Below, in pieces: positions 1 to 5,963 of a DNA stretch of 8,713 bases (its first letter is position 1; each line of letters opens with the position of its first letter). The position numbers and the translations under genes were made by a program. Source of the DNA: an uncultured Roseburia sp. (GTDB taxonomy: Bacteria > Bacillota > Clostridia > Lachnospirales > Lachnospiraceae); assembly GCA_947384095.1 (NCBI GenBank), contig CANDFU010000051.1:1-8713 (forward strand), read 5' to 3'. The notes under the pieces were generated by a model that saw only the letters and a program-made list of their open reading frames with translations, was not told where the DNA came from and did not search any database.

Positions 1-934
1 AGACGCAGGGGATTCCCGGCATGCCAAAGGAGAGGGCGTATATGAGCGGCAGATGATTCTCGTTGCCAAGGATGCTTGCCACCCGCGTGACATCATGGTT
101 GTCGACGAAAGAGAGCAGATGTTTTCCTTTGTAGAGCGTCCAGTTTTCCGGCCCGAACTGCCGCTGCAGGGAGTGGACGATTTCAAACAGGTTCATGGAA
201 TTAAAGCTGGAGTGAAGTCCCTTATAGCATTCATAGTTGGTCACGGAATGCAGCATCGCGTCGTTCATAATCTGGTTGTAATCGCCGTGCAGTGTCTCTC
301 CCACAAGGAAAAAGTCCGGTTTTAACTCATCGCAGAAACGGCGGAGCCTCCGCAAAAAATCGTGGTCCAGACAGTAGGCGACATCCAGGCGCAGGCCGTC
401 GATGTCAAATTCTTCCACCCATCCCCTAATACAGGAAAAAATGTGTTGGATTACTTCTTCGTTGCGCAGGTTGATCCTGACAAGATCATAATTTCCTTCC
501 CAGCCCTCATACCACAGGCCGTCGTTGCAGACCGAGTTTCCGTCGAAGTTCAGGAAAAACCAGTCTTTGCATGCGGAATCCCGACGGTTTTTTAAGACGT
601 CCTGAAAAGCGTGGAAGCCGCGTCCGACGTGGTTGAACACGCCGTCTAAGACTACGCGTATGCCCTCTTTGTGGAGTGCGTCGCACAGCGCGCTGAAATC
701 CTCGTTGGTTCCGAGCCGCGGGTCTATTTTCCGGTAATCTCTTGTGTTGTATCCGTGCGTGTCGGAATCAAAGACCGGGGAAAAATAAACGGCGTTCGCG
801 CCAAGCTTTCTGATATGAGGAATCCAGTCGTTTATTTTTGTGATCCGGTGCTTTAGGACGCCGTCGTTCTCAAACGGTGCGCCGCAAAAACCAAGCGGGT
901 AAATCTGATAAAAAACACTTTCATAAGCCCACAT
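1..934 (-). CDS. GH13 alpha-amylase family glycosidase, N-terminal 311 codons (runs off left edge)
   Basis: Partial; starts at ATG 934-932 with a GGAGA ribosome site about 7 nt upstream and continues past base 1. It begins MWAYESVFYQIYPLGF with no signal peptide, so it is probably a cytosolic hydrolase of alpha-1,4-glucans or maltodextrins. The four classical GH13 regions are present: DGVFNHV (97-103), GLRLD with the predicted nucleophile Asp184 and Arg182, GET with the predicted acid/base Glu213, and FVDNHD with Asp281. The catalytic triad is therefore complete. The (beta/alpha)8 barrel is not finished at residue 311 (the fragment ends in GMPGIPCV), and a C-terminal beta domain would be expected off-window. 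It lies 30 nt downstream of proC on the same strand and is probably co-transcribed. Family assignment is firm. Exact specificity (alpha-amylase, neopullulanase/cyclomaltodextrinase-like, or other) cannot be read from this part. Confidence 0.93.
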   Translation of the reverse strand, partial: MWAYESVFYQIYPLGFCGAPFENDGVLKHRITKINDWIPHIRKLGANAVYFSPVFDSDTHGYNTRDYRKIDPRLGTNEDFSALCDALHKEGIRVVLDGVFNHVGRGFHAFQDVLKNRRDSACKDWFFLNFDGNSVCNDGLWYEGWEGNYDLVRINLRNEEVIQHIFSCIRGWVEEFDIDGLRLDVAYCLDHDFLRRLRRFCDELKPDFFLVGETLHGDYNQIMNDAMLHSVTNYECYKGLHSSFNSMNLFEIVHSLQRQFGPENWTLYKGKHLLSFVDNHDVTRVASILGNENHLPLIYALSFGMPGIPCV

Positions 935-964
935 AAACTTGTCTCCTATTCTGTTGAACAAAAA

Positions 965-1777
965 CTATGCCATGCTCATTTCGTGAGATTTTCTGGAGCA
1001 GGCACGCTGTGCCGTGATGACGATGTCGCGGAGACCGCCTTTTTCCAAAGCGGCGACCGCCTCAATGGTAGTACCTCCCGGAGAACACACGGCGTCTTTT
1101 AAAACGCCTGGATGTTCGCCTGTCTCAAGGATCATCCTGGCCGCCCCGTAAACCGACTGGGCGGCGAATTTATAAGCCAGTGCCCGGGGCATTCCGTCCG
1201 CGACGGCGGCATCGGCCATTGCTTCAATAAACATATAAATATAAGCAGGGGAAGAACCGGATACGCCGACGACGGCGTCCATCATATGCTCGGGGACAAT
1301 CTCTGCTTTCCCGAAGCAGCAGAAGAGCTCCTGCACCTGCGCCAGATCTTTTGCGCCCACTTTTTCGTTGGCGCACAGGGCGCTCATTCCTTCGCCGACA
1401 AGGGCGGGGGTGTTGGGCATGGCGCGTACCAGTTTGACGTCTTTTCCAAAAATATCGCGGAGAGCGGAAAGCGTCCTGCCCGCTGCGATGGAAACGACGA
1501 TACAGTTTGGCTTTAAATAGCCTGCGATGTTTGGAATGACTTCGCCAAGTTTATCCGGTTTTACTGCCAGAAACAAAATATCGCTCCGCGATGCAACCGT
1601 TTCATTGGAACGTGTCGTTTCTATGGAATATTTTGTGCGTATCCGCTCCAGAGTCTCCGGCGAATGTGCGCTGGCGATGATCTGACTGGTATTGGCGATG
1701 GAAGAGCCTAAGATACCGCCGATCATGGCGCTGCCCATATTTCCGGCGCCAATAAAACCGATGATTTTATCGAACAT
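965..1777 (-). CDS. proC: Pyrroline-5-carboxylate reductase
   Basis: Catalyses the last step of proline synthesis in the cytosol, reducing 1-pyrroline-5-carboxylate to L-proline with NAD(P)H. The 270 residues match the usual family length. Visible signatures are the N-terminal Rossmann loop GFIGAGNMG (7-15), AVKP (71-74), SIAAG (96-100), the RAMPNTPALVGEG segment (118-130), GSSPAYIY (174-181) and the C-terminal PGGTTIEA motif (233-240) followed by the LE-GG-R helix. The ATG at 1777 places the nucleotide-binding strand at the very N-terminus, as normal. A CAGG/AAAGG ribosome site lies 8-13 nt upstream. No glutamate kinase (proB) or glutamyl-phosphate reductase (proA) gene is in the window, so it is separated from the rest of the pathway, or serves recycling. 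The downstream neighbour is the GH13 gene. Confidence 0.97.
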   Translation of the reverse strand: MFDKIIGFIGAGNMGSAMIGGILGSSIANTSQIIASAHSPETLERIRTKYSIETTRSNETVASRSDILFLAVKPDKLGEVIPNIAGYLKPNCIVVSIAAGRTLSALRDIFGKDVKLVRAMPNTPALVGEGMSALCANEKVGAKDLAQVQELFCCFGKAEIVPEHMMDAVVGVSGSSPAYIYMFIEAMADAAVADGMPRALAYKFAAQSVYGAARMILETGEHPGVLKDAVCSPGGTTIEAVAALEKGGLRDIVITAQRACSRKSHEMSMA

Positions 1778-1822
1778 AGTCTGAACCTGACCTTTCTTAA
1801 TATGTATGATAATCCTCTGCTA

Positions 1823-1851
1823 ATGGTATCGCTTTTTGACGAAAACGTCAA
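1823..1851 (-). promoter_or_regulatory. Predicted sigma-A promoter of proC with overlapping palindrome
   Basis: Reading the minus strand, TTGACG (1851-1846) is followed by a 17-nt spacer and TACCAT (1828-1823), 4 of 6 to TATAAT, about 45 nt before the proC start. The -35 box is one arm of the perfect inverted repeat TTGACGAAAACGTCAA (1836-1851), a shape expected of a dimeric repressor site. Expression of proC and probably the GH13 gene would start here. The promoter call is by consensus only. Confidence 0.5.
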
Positions 1852-1924
1852 TATATTTCGGGGGTATGGACGGAACTGTCCCGGTGATCTGACCGGGCTG
1901 CTGCGGGGCTGACGGCGGGAGTGA

Positions 1925-1953
1925 TTGCTATTTCGGGACATTCGTGATACAAT
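1925..1953 (+). promoter_or_regulatory. Predicted sigma-A promoter of the small membrane protein gene
   Basis: TTGCTA (1925-1930), a 17-nt spacer and TACAAT (1948-1953) with an upstream TG (extended -10, TGATACAAT), about 50 nt before the ATG at 2003. It diverges from the proC promoter. A 7-bp arm CGGGACA (1934-1940) lying between the boxes has its complement TGTCCCG at 1877-1883. Confidence 0.55.
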
Positions 1954-2002
1954 AAGCGGCAGAATGTATAGATGAGGATGGAGGAAAGGACTGGTTGACG
2001 TT

Positions 2003-2353
2003 ATGGAGAATCCGTTTTACAGGCAGCGGGGGAGCGGACGGCGTTCCGGCAGGATGGAAGCGGCATCCTTTTATCTGGGGATTATTGCAGTCACGACCCC
2101 CTGTCTTGTCTACACGACGCTGATCTGCGGGTCGTTAGGCATCGTGTTTGCCCTGCTTTCCCGTGGAGGGGAGCTTACGCTGACGCCGAAGGCCAGGGCA
2201 GGGCTTATTATGGGACTCGTCGGGCTTTCGATTCTTCTTTTTATGATTGCCTGCACGATCATTGTGGCCAATGTCAGTTATGGCGGGCTGGAGGAGATGA
2301 TGCGGCAGATGTATGGGCAGATGGGGCTGGATTATGATTTGATTTTCCGCTGA
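2003..2353 (+). CDS. Small two-helix membrane protein (DUF4190-like)
   Basis: 116 residues. A basic N-terminus (first 18 residues, five Arg) precedes two hydrophobic segments at about 23-54 and 67-90, joined by a short polar loop SRGGELTLTPKARAG. The tail is acidic and Met/Gln-rich. The helix-loop-helix pattern with a Pro-Lys-Ala-Arg loop resembles the DUF4190 type of small Firmicutes membrane protein, whose role is unknown. The ATG at 2003 is preceded by GGAGGAAAGGA (1980-1990), whose distance of 12-18 nt is somewhat long. The only earlier in-frame candidate is a CTG at 1991. It has its own promoter and precedes the HExxH protein gene by 86 nt. No function can be assigned. Confidence 0.75.
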   Translation: MENPFYRQRGSGRRSGRMEAASFYLGIIAVTTPCLVYTTLICGSLGIVFALLSRGGELTLTPKARAGLIMGLVGLSILLFMIACTIIVANVSYGGLEEMMRQMYGQMGLDYDLIFR

Positions 2354-2358
2354 CAGGG

Positions 2359-2387
2359 TGGAAAAAGTCCATCGTCTGTGCTATGAT
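2359..2387 (+). promoter_or_regulatory. Predicted promoter of the HExxH protein gene
   Basis: TGGAAA (2359-2364), 17-nt spacer, TATGAT (2382-2387), with TG one base upstream giving an extended -10 (TGCTATGAT). A start near 2394 would put the stem-loop at 2395-2421 at the extreme 5' end of the mRNA. Confidence 0.5.
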
Positions 2388-2394
2388 TGAAAAA

Positions 2395-2421
2395 GACCGG
2401 ACGATTAGAAAAAGTCTGGTC
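2395..2421 (+). other. Stem-loop in the 5' leader of the HExxH protein gene
   Basis: GACCGGAC (2395-2402) pairs with GTCTGGTC (2414-2421) over 8 bp including one G-U, with an 11-nt A-rich loop. It lies just before the ribosome site (2428-2432). There is no T tract, so it is not a standard terminator for the preceding gene. A 5'-end mRNA-stabilising hairpin is the simplest reading. Confidence 0.4.
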
Positions 2422-2439
2422 CGAAATGGAGGTGTTTTT

Positions 2440-2928
2440 ATGTCGATTGGAGGTATTTTGGGATATCATCCGTATTCCGTTTCCGGTTATTATGACGCGC
2501 CGAAAGCTGTCGGCGGCAGCGGCCCGGAAGAAGACGGCCGTTCCGTTGAGAAGACGGGGCGCAAATCTTCTCCGGAAGAGTGCCAGACCTGTAAGGAGCG
2601 CAAATATCAGGACGGTTCCGATGAAAACGTTTCTTTTAAGTCGGCGGCACACATCTCGCCCCAGGCGGCCGGCCCGGCAGTGCGCGCTCACGAGGGGGAG
2701 CATGTGGCCAACGCTTATGACAAGGCGGCGGAGAAAGGCGGAAAGGTTCTCTCGGCTTCGGTGTCCATACACACGGCTGTCTGCCCGGAATGCGGGCGCA
2801 CTTATGTTTCCGGCGGTACGACGAATACGAGGATCCGATATTCTGATGAGTCAAATCCATATCAGAAAAACCAGAAAGCGCAGGATGCGCTGCGGCTTAA
2901 GGGGCGTAATATTGACATAGCCGCCTGA
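2440..2928 (+). CDS. Putative zinc metalloprotease-like HExxH protein with two CxxC pairs (SprA-related-like)
   Basis: 162 residues from the ATG at 2440, chosen because GGAGG (2428-2432) sits 7 nt upstream; an in-frame ATG at 2383 has no such site and falls in the promoter. Residues 1-45 are low-complexity Gly/Ser/Tyr and charged. CQTC (48-51) is followed by KYQDGSDENVSFKSAAHISPQ, then HEGEH (84-88), which fits the HExxH zinc-protease motif, inside an amphipathic helix. CPECGRTYVSGG follows, with the second CxxC at 115-118. The arrangement recalls SprA-related putative metalloproteases found in many bacteria, in which a HE..H helix is followed by a GG-containing strand region. No signal peptide or membrane segment is seen, so it is probably cytosolic. 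The two CxxC pairs could form one zinc site. Protease activity is inference; a third zinc ligand is not obvious. Confidence 0.8.
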   Translation: MSIGGILGYHPYSVSGYYDAPKAVGGSGPEEDGRSVEKTGRKSSPEECQTCKERKYQDGSDENVSFKSAAHISPQAAGPAVRAHEGEHVANAYDKAAEKGGKVLSASVSIHTAVCPECGRTYVSGGTTNTRIRYSDESNPYQKNQKAQDALRLKGRNIDIAA

Positions 2929-2940
2929 TGCGGCTATGGC
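2912..2940 (+). promoter_or_regulatory. Possible promoter of the DUF975 gene, overlapping a perfect dyad and the upstream stop codon
   Basis: A perfect TTGACA (2912-2917) lies in the last codons of the HExxH gene. With a 17-nt spacer the -10 would be TATGGC (2935-2940), only 3 of 6. The spacer is filled by the perfect inverted repeat CATAGCCGC - CTGAT - GCGGCTATG (2916-2938), whose loop contains the TGA stop. It may be an operator between the boxes, or just a 3'-end hairpin. No T tract follows, so it is not a canonical terminator. Confidence 0.35.
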
Positions 2941-3033
2941 GTCTGGGACGGTTATGTCAGACGGATACGGCGCAGATTCAGGAATCCGATCGTTTCTGCG
3001 CCCGGATCGGAGGCTTTGGCATGGAGGAGTTTT

Positions 3034-3783
3034 ATGAATAACCGGACATCCGGAGAGATTAAGCGAATCTCCCGTGATATTTTAAATGACAGATACAATG
3101 TACCGATGGGAGCTTTTATGATCGCCGGCCTGATCCCGGCCGTCATCCGGTTTCCGTTTTCTTCGGATGACGGCTATCAGACAGTGCCGCAGTTTTTCAT
3201 TGCGCTTGTCGCAAATTTTCTGATCATGCTGATCGCGCAGGTGCTGCGGACGGGCGTTATCCGGATTCATCTGAATATGACGCGGGCGGGCGGTTTCCGG
3301 CTATCACAGGTGTTTGATCCGCTGCGCCGCGGTACAGAGCGCTATTTTTGCGCGGCTTTTTTTACCGGTATCCTGCTTTGGGTGTGCGGCATTCCGTTTT
3401 TCGCGGGCAGCCTTTATTTTTATCTCGCAGAGATTACGGCATTCTCGGTAGCAGTTCTGGTGATTACGGGGACGCTGTCTCTGGTTTCTGCCGTTTTTTT
3501 TGTGCTCAGTTACAGTTTCGTGCCGCATTTTCTGCTCGATTATCCACAGATGCGGGTGACGGCGGCGTTTCGCGAATGCCGGAAGCTGATGCGGGGAAAC
3601 CGGCGGCGGCTGTTCGGGCTGCTGTGCAGTTTTATCGGGTACGGCGTGCCCGTCGTTCTTTCTTTTGGCTTTGCGCTGCTCTGGGTCGGTCCCTATATGA
3701 CGCAGACCATGGTGACTTTTTATCTGGACTGTACCTGCGAGCTTGACCGGATTCCGGTGCGCAGTTATGGCGCCGGAAACTGA
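3034..3783 (+). CDS. DUF975 family integral membrane protein
   Basis: 249 residues from the ATG at 3034, chosen because GGAGG (3023-3027) is 6 nt upstream; an in-frame TTG at 3016 lacks a site. A basic cytosolic N-terminus (MNNRTSGEIKRISRDIL) leads into about five hydrophobic segments, roughly 26-40, 53-73, 105-125, 133-163 and 192-220. The segment from HFLLDYPQM through SRECRK-like AAFRECRKLMRGNRRRLFGL to FIGYG matches the DUF975 signature of a short amphipathic stretch, a basic M-x-G loop and a final Gly-rich helix. Function of the family is unknown. It lies 105 nt after the HExxH gene and is closed by the terminator at 3823-3847. The coding strand contains T7 (3357-3363) and T8 (3494-3501) runs within Phe codons. 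Confidence 0.82.
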   Translation: MNNRTSGEIKRISRDILNDRYNVPMGAFMIAGLIPAVIRFPFSSDDGYQTVPQFFIALVANFLIMLIAQVLRTGVIRIHLNMTRAGGFRLSQVFDPLRRGTERYFCAAFFTGILLWVCGIPFFAGSLYFYLAEITAFSVAVLVITGTLSLVSAVFFVLSYSFVPHFLLDYPQMRVTAAFRECRKLMRGNRRRLFGLLCSFIGYGVPVVLSFGFALLWVGPYMTQTMVTFYLDCTCELDRIPVRSYGAGN

Positions 3784-3794
3784 CGAGGAACTAT

Positions 3795-3847
3795 GCTGCC
3801 GAAGCAGCCCGCCGCAGGCGGGGAATCCGGCGCGCCGGATTCTTTTT
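3795..3847 (+). terminator. Rho-independent terminator preceded by two further hairpins
   Basis: Three stems follow each other: GCTGC-CGAA-GCAGC (3795-3808), CCCGCC-GCA-GGCGGG (3808-3822) and GAATCCGG-CGCG-CCGGATTC (3823-3842), the last followed by TTTTT (3843-3847). It ends the DUF975 transcript. The T tract overlaps the TAA stop (3848-3846) of the convergent DUF4097-like gene. For minus-strand transcripts the hairpins are not followed by T residues. Confidence 0.85.
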
Positions 3848-4649
3848 ATTCTGTGGTTTTTACAGTCACATTTCCGACGCCGCAGGAGATCGTTATCTTT
3901 CCGGCGGCTTGTTTTGTAAAATCTTCATTTTGTGGTCCTTCCTGCGGATGATCCATGTCTGGATTTTTGCTGTGTTGTGTCCGGGCATTTCCGTTTTCGA
4001 TATACCGGCTGCCGATCTGCCCGGCGGTCTGTCCGTTGATGCTGACTCTTCCGATGCCGCAGGAAATGTCATAGCTATAGTCCGATTGTTTTCCTGCCAG
4101 CAGAATGGTGCATTTTCCGATACCGCAGTCGACGTTAAGGTCATGCCCGATGGAGCCGTTCATATAAAAATCGCCCACCCCGCAGTCGATCTTTGCGTCG
4201 TCTGCTTTTATCCGGTCGAGTTTTACCTTTCCGGCGCCGACTTTTGTTTCCAGGGTTTTTTTCACATCAAGTCTGCCGATGCGGGCGTTTCCGGTGCCGG
4301 TTTCCAGATAAAAGGAGTGGCATTTTATTGCGGCCCGGCGCAGGTCGGCGTTTCCGGCGCCGATTTCCAGGGCAAAATTGTCAAGCCGCAATCCGGGCGG
4401 CAGCAGGATCTTTAACTGTGAGGAATCCGTATTGACATGGAAGAGTCTGTGTGGAAAACGGTATCCCAGGCGGATATGAAGGGTTCCGTCCCCAAGGCTG
4501 CTTTCATACACGGCATCCGGGCCGCAGAACGCACTGACGAGCAGGTTTTCTTCTGTCTCTGACGTTTCGACGGTCAGTCCGGCCGCCTCGATTTCCACTT
4601 TCAGCGAACGTATTTCCGCGGCGATAAATTGTTCTCTTTTTTCTTCCAT
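3846..4649 (-). CDS. DUF4097-like beta-repeat protein (envelope-stress module partner)
   Basis: 267 residues; ATG at 4649 with AAAGGA 8 nt upstream. After a charged N-terminal helix (1-23) the protein is built from short beta-repeats with the pattern (I/T/V/C)G-x-G: IGAGN (96), TGTGN (117), VGAGK (137), CGVGD (156), CGIGK (175), CGIGR (197) and CGVGN (256). Spacing is 19-22 residues until a polar, His/Asn/Gln-rich insertion (about 209-250) splits the last two. Such ladders are typical of DUF4097/adhesin-like beta-solenoids, including the C-terminal domain of enterococcal LiaX. No signal peptide or membrane helix is visible, so cytosolic location is the default. It is the last gene of the LytTR/LiaF-like operon, 57 nt after its neighbour. 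Sensor, scaffold or effector function is not known. Confidence 0.8.
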   Translation of the reverse strand: MEEKREQFIAAEIRSLKVEIEAAGLTVETSETEENLLVSAFCGPDAVYESSLGDGTLHIRLGYRFPHRLFHVNTDSSQLKILLPPGLRLDNFALEIGAGNADLRRAAIKCHSFYLETGTGNARIGRLDVKKTLETKVGAGKVKLDRIKADDAKIDCGVGDFYMNGSIGHDLNVDCGIGKCTILLAGKQSDYSYDISCGIGRVSINGQTAGQIGSRYIENGNARTQHSKNPDMDHPQEGPQNEDFTKQAAGKITISCGVGNVTVKTTE

Positions 4650-4706
4650 TTTCTTCGTCCTTTCTGTGTGATAGATAGCGTGTCGTGTTCTGTTTTCCCT
4701 TAACCA

Positions 4707-5408
4707 TTAAATATAGAAAAGATTGATTGCCCCGAAGTTTGCGGAACCTTCAATATGCAGGACGGTATCGCCCGAGGCAGTGCAATTACCGCTCTCATGG
4801 ACCGTACCGAACGCGCGGTCAAGCGTGTGCTGTGTCCGCCATTCTTTTGGAATGTAGAGGTTGAGCGTTCCGAAATTTGATTCCGCGGTGACATATGCGC
4901 AGCCATTGTCGACGACGGCGCTGTCAAAATATACGGATAATGTCCCGAAATTATTTTCCAGATCTGCGCTGCAGAAATGATCGGACTGTATATAGCGGAT
5001 TGCCGTGCCGAAATTGTTTTCGCAGCGGATGCGCTCTCCGGTACATGATTCATTGCCGATGCCAAGCAGATCCGGCCCGGCCGGCATCCTGATATCAATG
5101 GATGCCCTGGCACCGCGAAAAATCATGGAGAGGCCGATGCTGCCGAATAAAGCGGCCAGGAGGACGGTCCAGGGCGTGAGGGCGGTGATGCCAAGCGGTC
5201 TGTCGTAGAGGATGGCCAGGAATGCCAGCGGAAACAGGATTTTATAAAAGTTCATACGTTTGAAACCGCCGGCAAGTATCCAGAGAAAAAGTATGGTGAG
5301 CAGAATGCGGTACAGACCGATGTCGGGAAAGATCCCGAGCCTGTTAATAATGGCGTAGACTGCTGCGAAGATGAAAAAAATTCCCCAGAATAGATTTTTA
5401 CGATTCAT
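4707..5408 (-). CDS. LiaF-like membrane protein (four TM helices plus NFG beta-repeat domain)
   Basis: 233 residues. Four hydrophobic helices (about 5-24, 31-49, 53-68, 76-97) form an N-terminal membrane block like the LiaI/LiaF transmembrane region. A soluble C-terminal domain (about 103-233) has a five-fold NFG-type repeat: NNFGT (131), NNFGT (152), SNFGT (177), AFGT (199) and NFGA (224), as in the LiaF/DUF2154 cell-wall-stress domain. Known LiaF proteins inhibit the LiaRS two-component system until envelope stress occurs. Here no histidine kinase is nearby, and the start overlaps the LytTR gene by 11 nt (ribosome site GAGG within that gene), implying coupled synthesis with the regulator. 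I infer it is the membrane partner, perhaps inhibitor, of that regulator. Confidence 0.85.
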   Translation of the reverse strand: MNRKNLFWGIFFIFAAVYAIINRLGIFPDIGLYRILLTILFLWILAGGFKRMNFYKILFPLAFLAILYDRPLGITALTPWTVLLAALFGSIGLSMIFRGARASIDIRMPAGPDLLGIGNESCTGERIRCENNFGTAIRYIQSDHFCSADLENNFGTLSVYFDSAVVDNGCAYVTAESNFGTLNLYIPKEWRTQHTLDRAFGTVHESGNCTASGDTVLHIEGSANFGAINLFYI

Positions 5409-5865
5409 GATGCAACCTCTTTTCTTCTAATTTGCGTATCAGTGGTTTGTAATAATAACGCGACACATAGACCTGTTTGTGCGTATCGCGGAAGGCGGCC
5501 ACGCTGGAGGCGGTCAGATTGCGGTTTATGGAGTAAATATGGTTTGTGTTTAAAATGGCTGATTTTGATACTCTCATAAAAAAACCGGGCAGGAGGTCTT
5601 CCAGCTCATAAAGTTTATATTTTGTCTGATAGATTTCCGTCCGTGTGTGCGCCGAGATCTGACCGGAGTCCGTCTCAAAAAACAGGATTTCATCCAGTGT
5701 CAGATAATACTCCGTAGTGCCCTTATAAAACGGAAGCTTCTGTGATGCCCCTGCGGCGTCGCGGACGGCCTGTTGTATGCGCGCAATCTGTTCGGTCAGC
5801 CCGCGGCAACGGATGATTACCTCGTCTTCTGTGATGCCGTCGTCCATTTCAATTCTTAGTCTCAT
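5398..5865 (-). CDS. LytTR-type DNA-binding transcriptional regulator without receiver domain
   Basis: 155 residues; ATG at 5865 with GGAG 7 nt upstream. Residues 1-40 are a short charged N-terminal part with a predicted amphipathic helix (LTEQIARIQQAVRDA); no phospho-acceptor receiver domain is present. From about 45 to 150 it is a LytTR domain: the YLTLDEILFFET strand region, TKYKLYELEDLLP, the diagnostic FMRVSKSAILNTNHI (96-110), and QVYVSRYYYKPLIRKL (131-146). LytTR proteins bind direct repeats upstream of promoters and bend DNA. Stand-alone LytTR regulators are often encoded beside a membrane protein that holds them inactive; the overlapping LiaF-like gene fits that place. Autoregulation is plausible given the dyad near its promoter. 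Confidence 0.92.
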   Translation of the reverse strand: MRLRIEMDDGITEDEVIIRCRGLTEQIARIQQAVRDAAGASQKLPFYKGTTEYYLTLDEILFFETDSGQISAHTRTEIYQTKYKLYELEDLLPGFFMRVSKSAILNTNHIYSINRNLTASSVAAFRDTHKQVYVSRYYYKPLIRKLEEKRLHHES

Positions 5866-5907
5866 ACATTTTCTCCATGCTCTCTCCCTGCGGATGCTCC
5901 TGTTTCA

Positions 5908-5929
5908 CAGCCAGCGGCCGCTCTGGCTG
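5908..5929 (-). repeat. Inverted repeat at the expected start of the LytTR transcript
   Basis: CAGCCAG (5908-5914) and CTGGCTG (5923-5929) are perfect 7-bp arms around CGGCCGCT. It lies 6 nt downstream of the minus-strand -10 box, over the likely transcription start. It could be an operator or a 5'-terminal RNA stem. Confidence 0.5.
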
Positions 5930-5934
5930 ATTTC

Positions 5935-5963
5935 AGTATAGGAAAAACGGCCTGCCTTGTAAA
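5935..5963 (-). promoter_or_regulatory. Predicted sigma-A promoter of the LytTR/LiaF-like/DUF4097 operon
   Basis: On the minus strand TTTACA (5963-5958), 17-nt spacer, TATACT (5940-5935): 5 of 6 matches in each box. It is about 70 nt before the LytTR ATG, and the three genes downstream have no better internal promoter that I can see. Confidence 0.7.

Noticed and set aside
53..856. Several short plus-strand frames at the left edge
   Set aside because: They lie antisense to the open GH13 frame, which has all four catalytic regions intact.
1880..1897. CCCGGT-GATCTG-ACCGGG hairpin as a terminator or T-box part for proC
   Set aside because: It lies upstream of both predicted transcription starts and has no T tract, so it would not be in either mRNA.
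2387..2920. 177-codon plus-strand frame overlapping the HExxH gene
   Set aside because: Arg/Lys-rich out-of-frame translation with no ribosome site. The overlapping frame carries clear HExxH and CxxC motifs.
3909..4415. Plus-strand frame of 168 codons across the DUF4097-like gene
   Set aside because: Opposite-strand shadow of a repeat-rich gene; no ribosome site or known domain.
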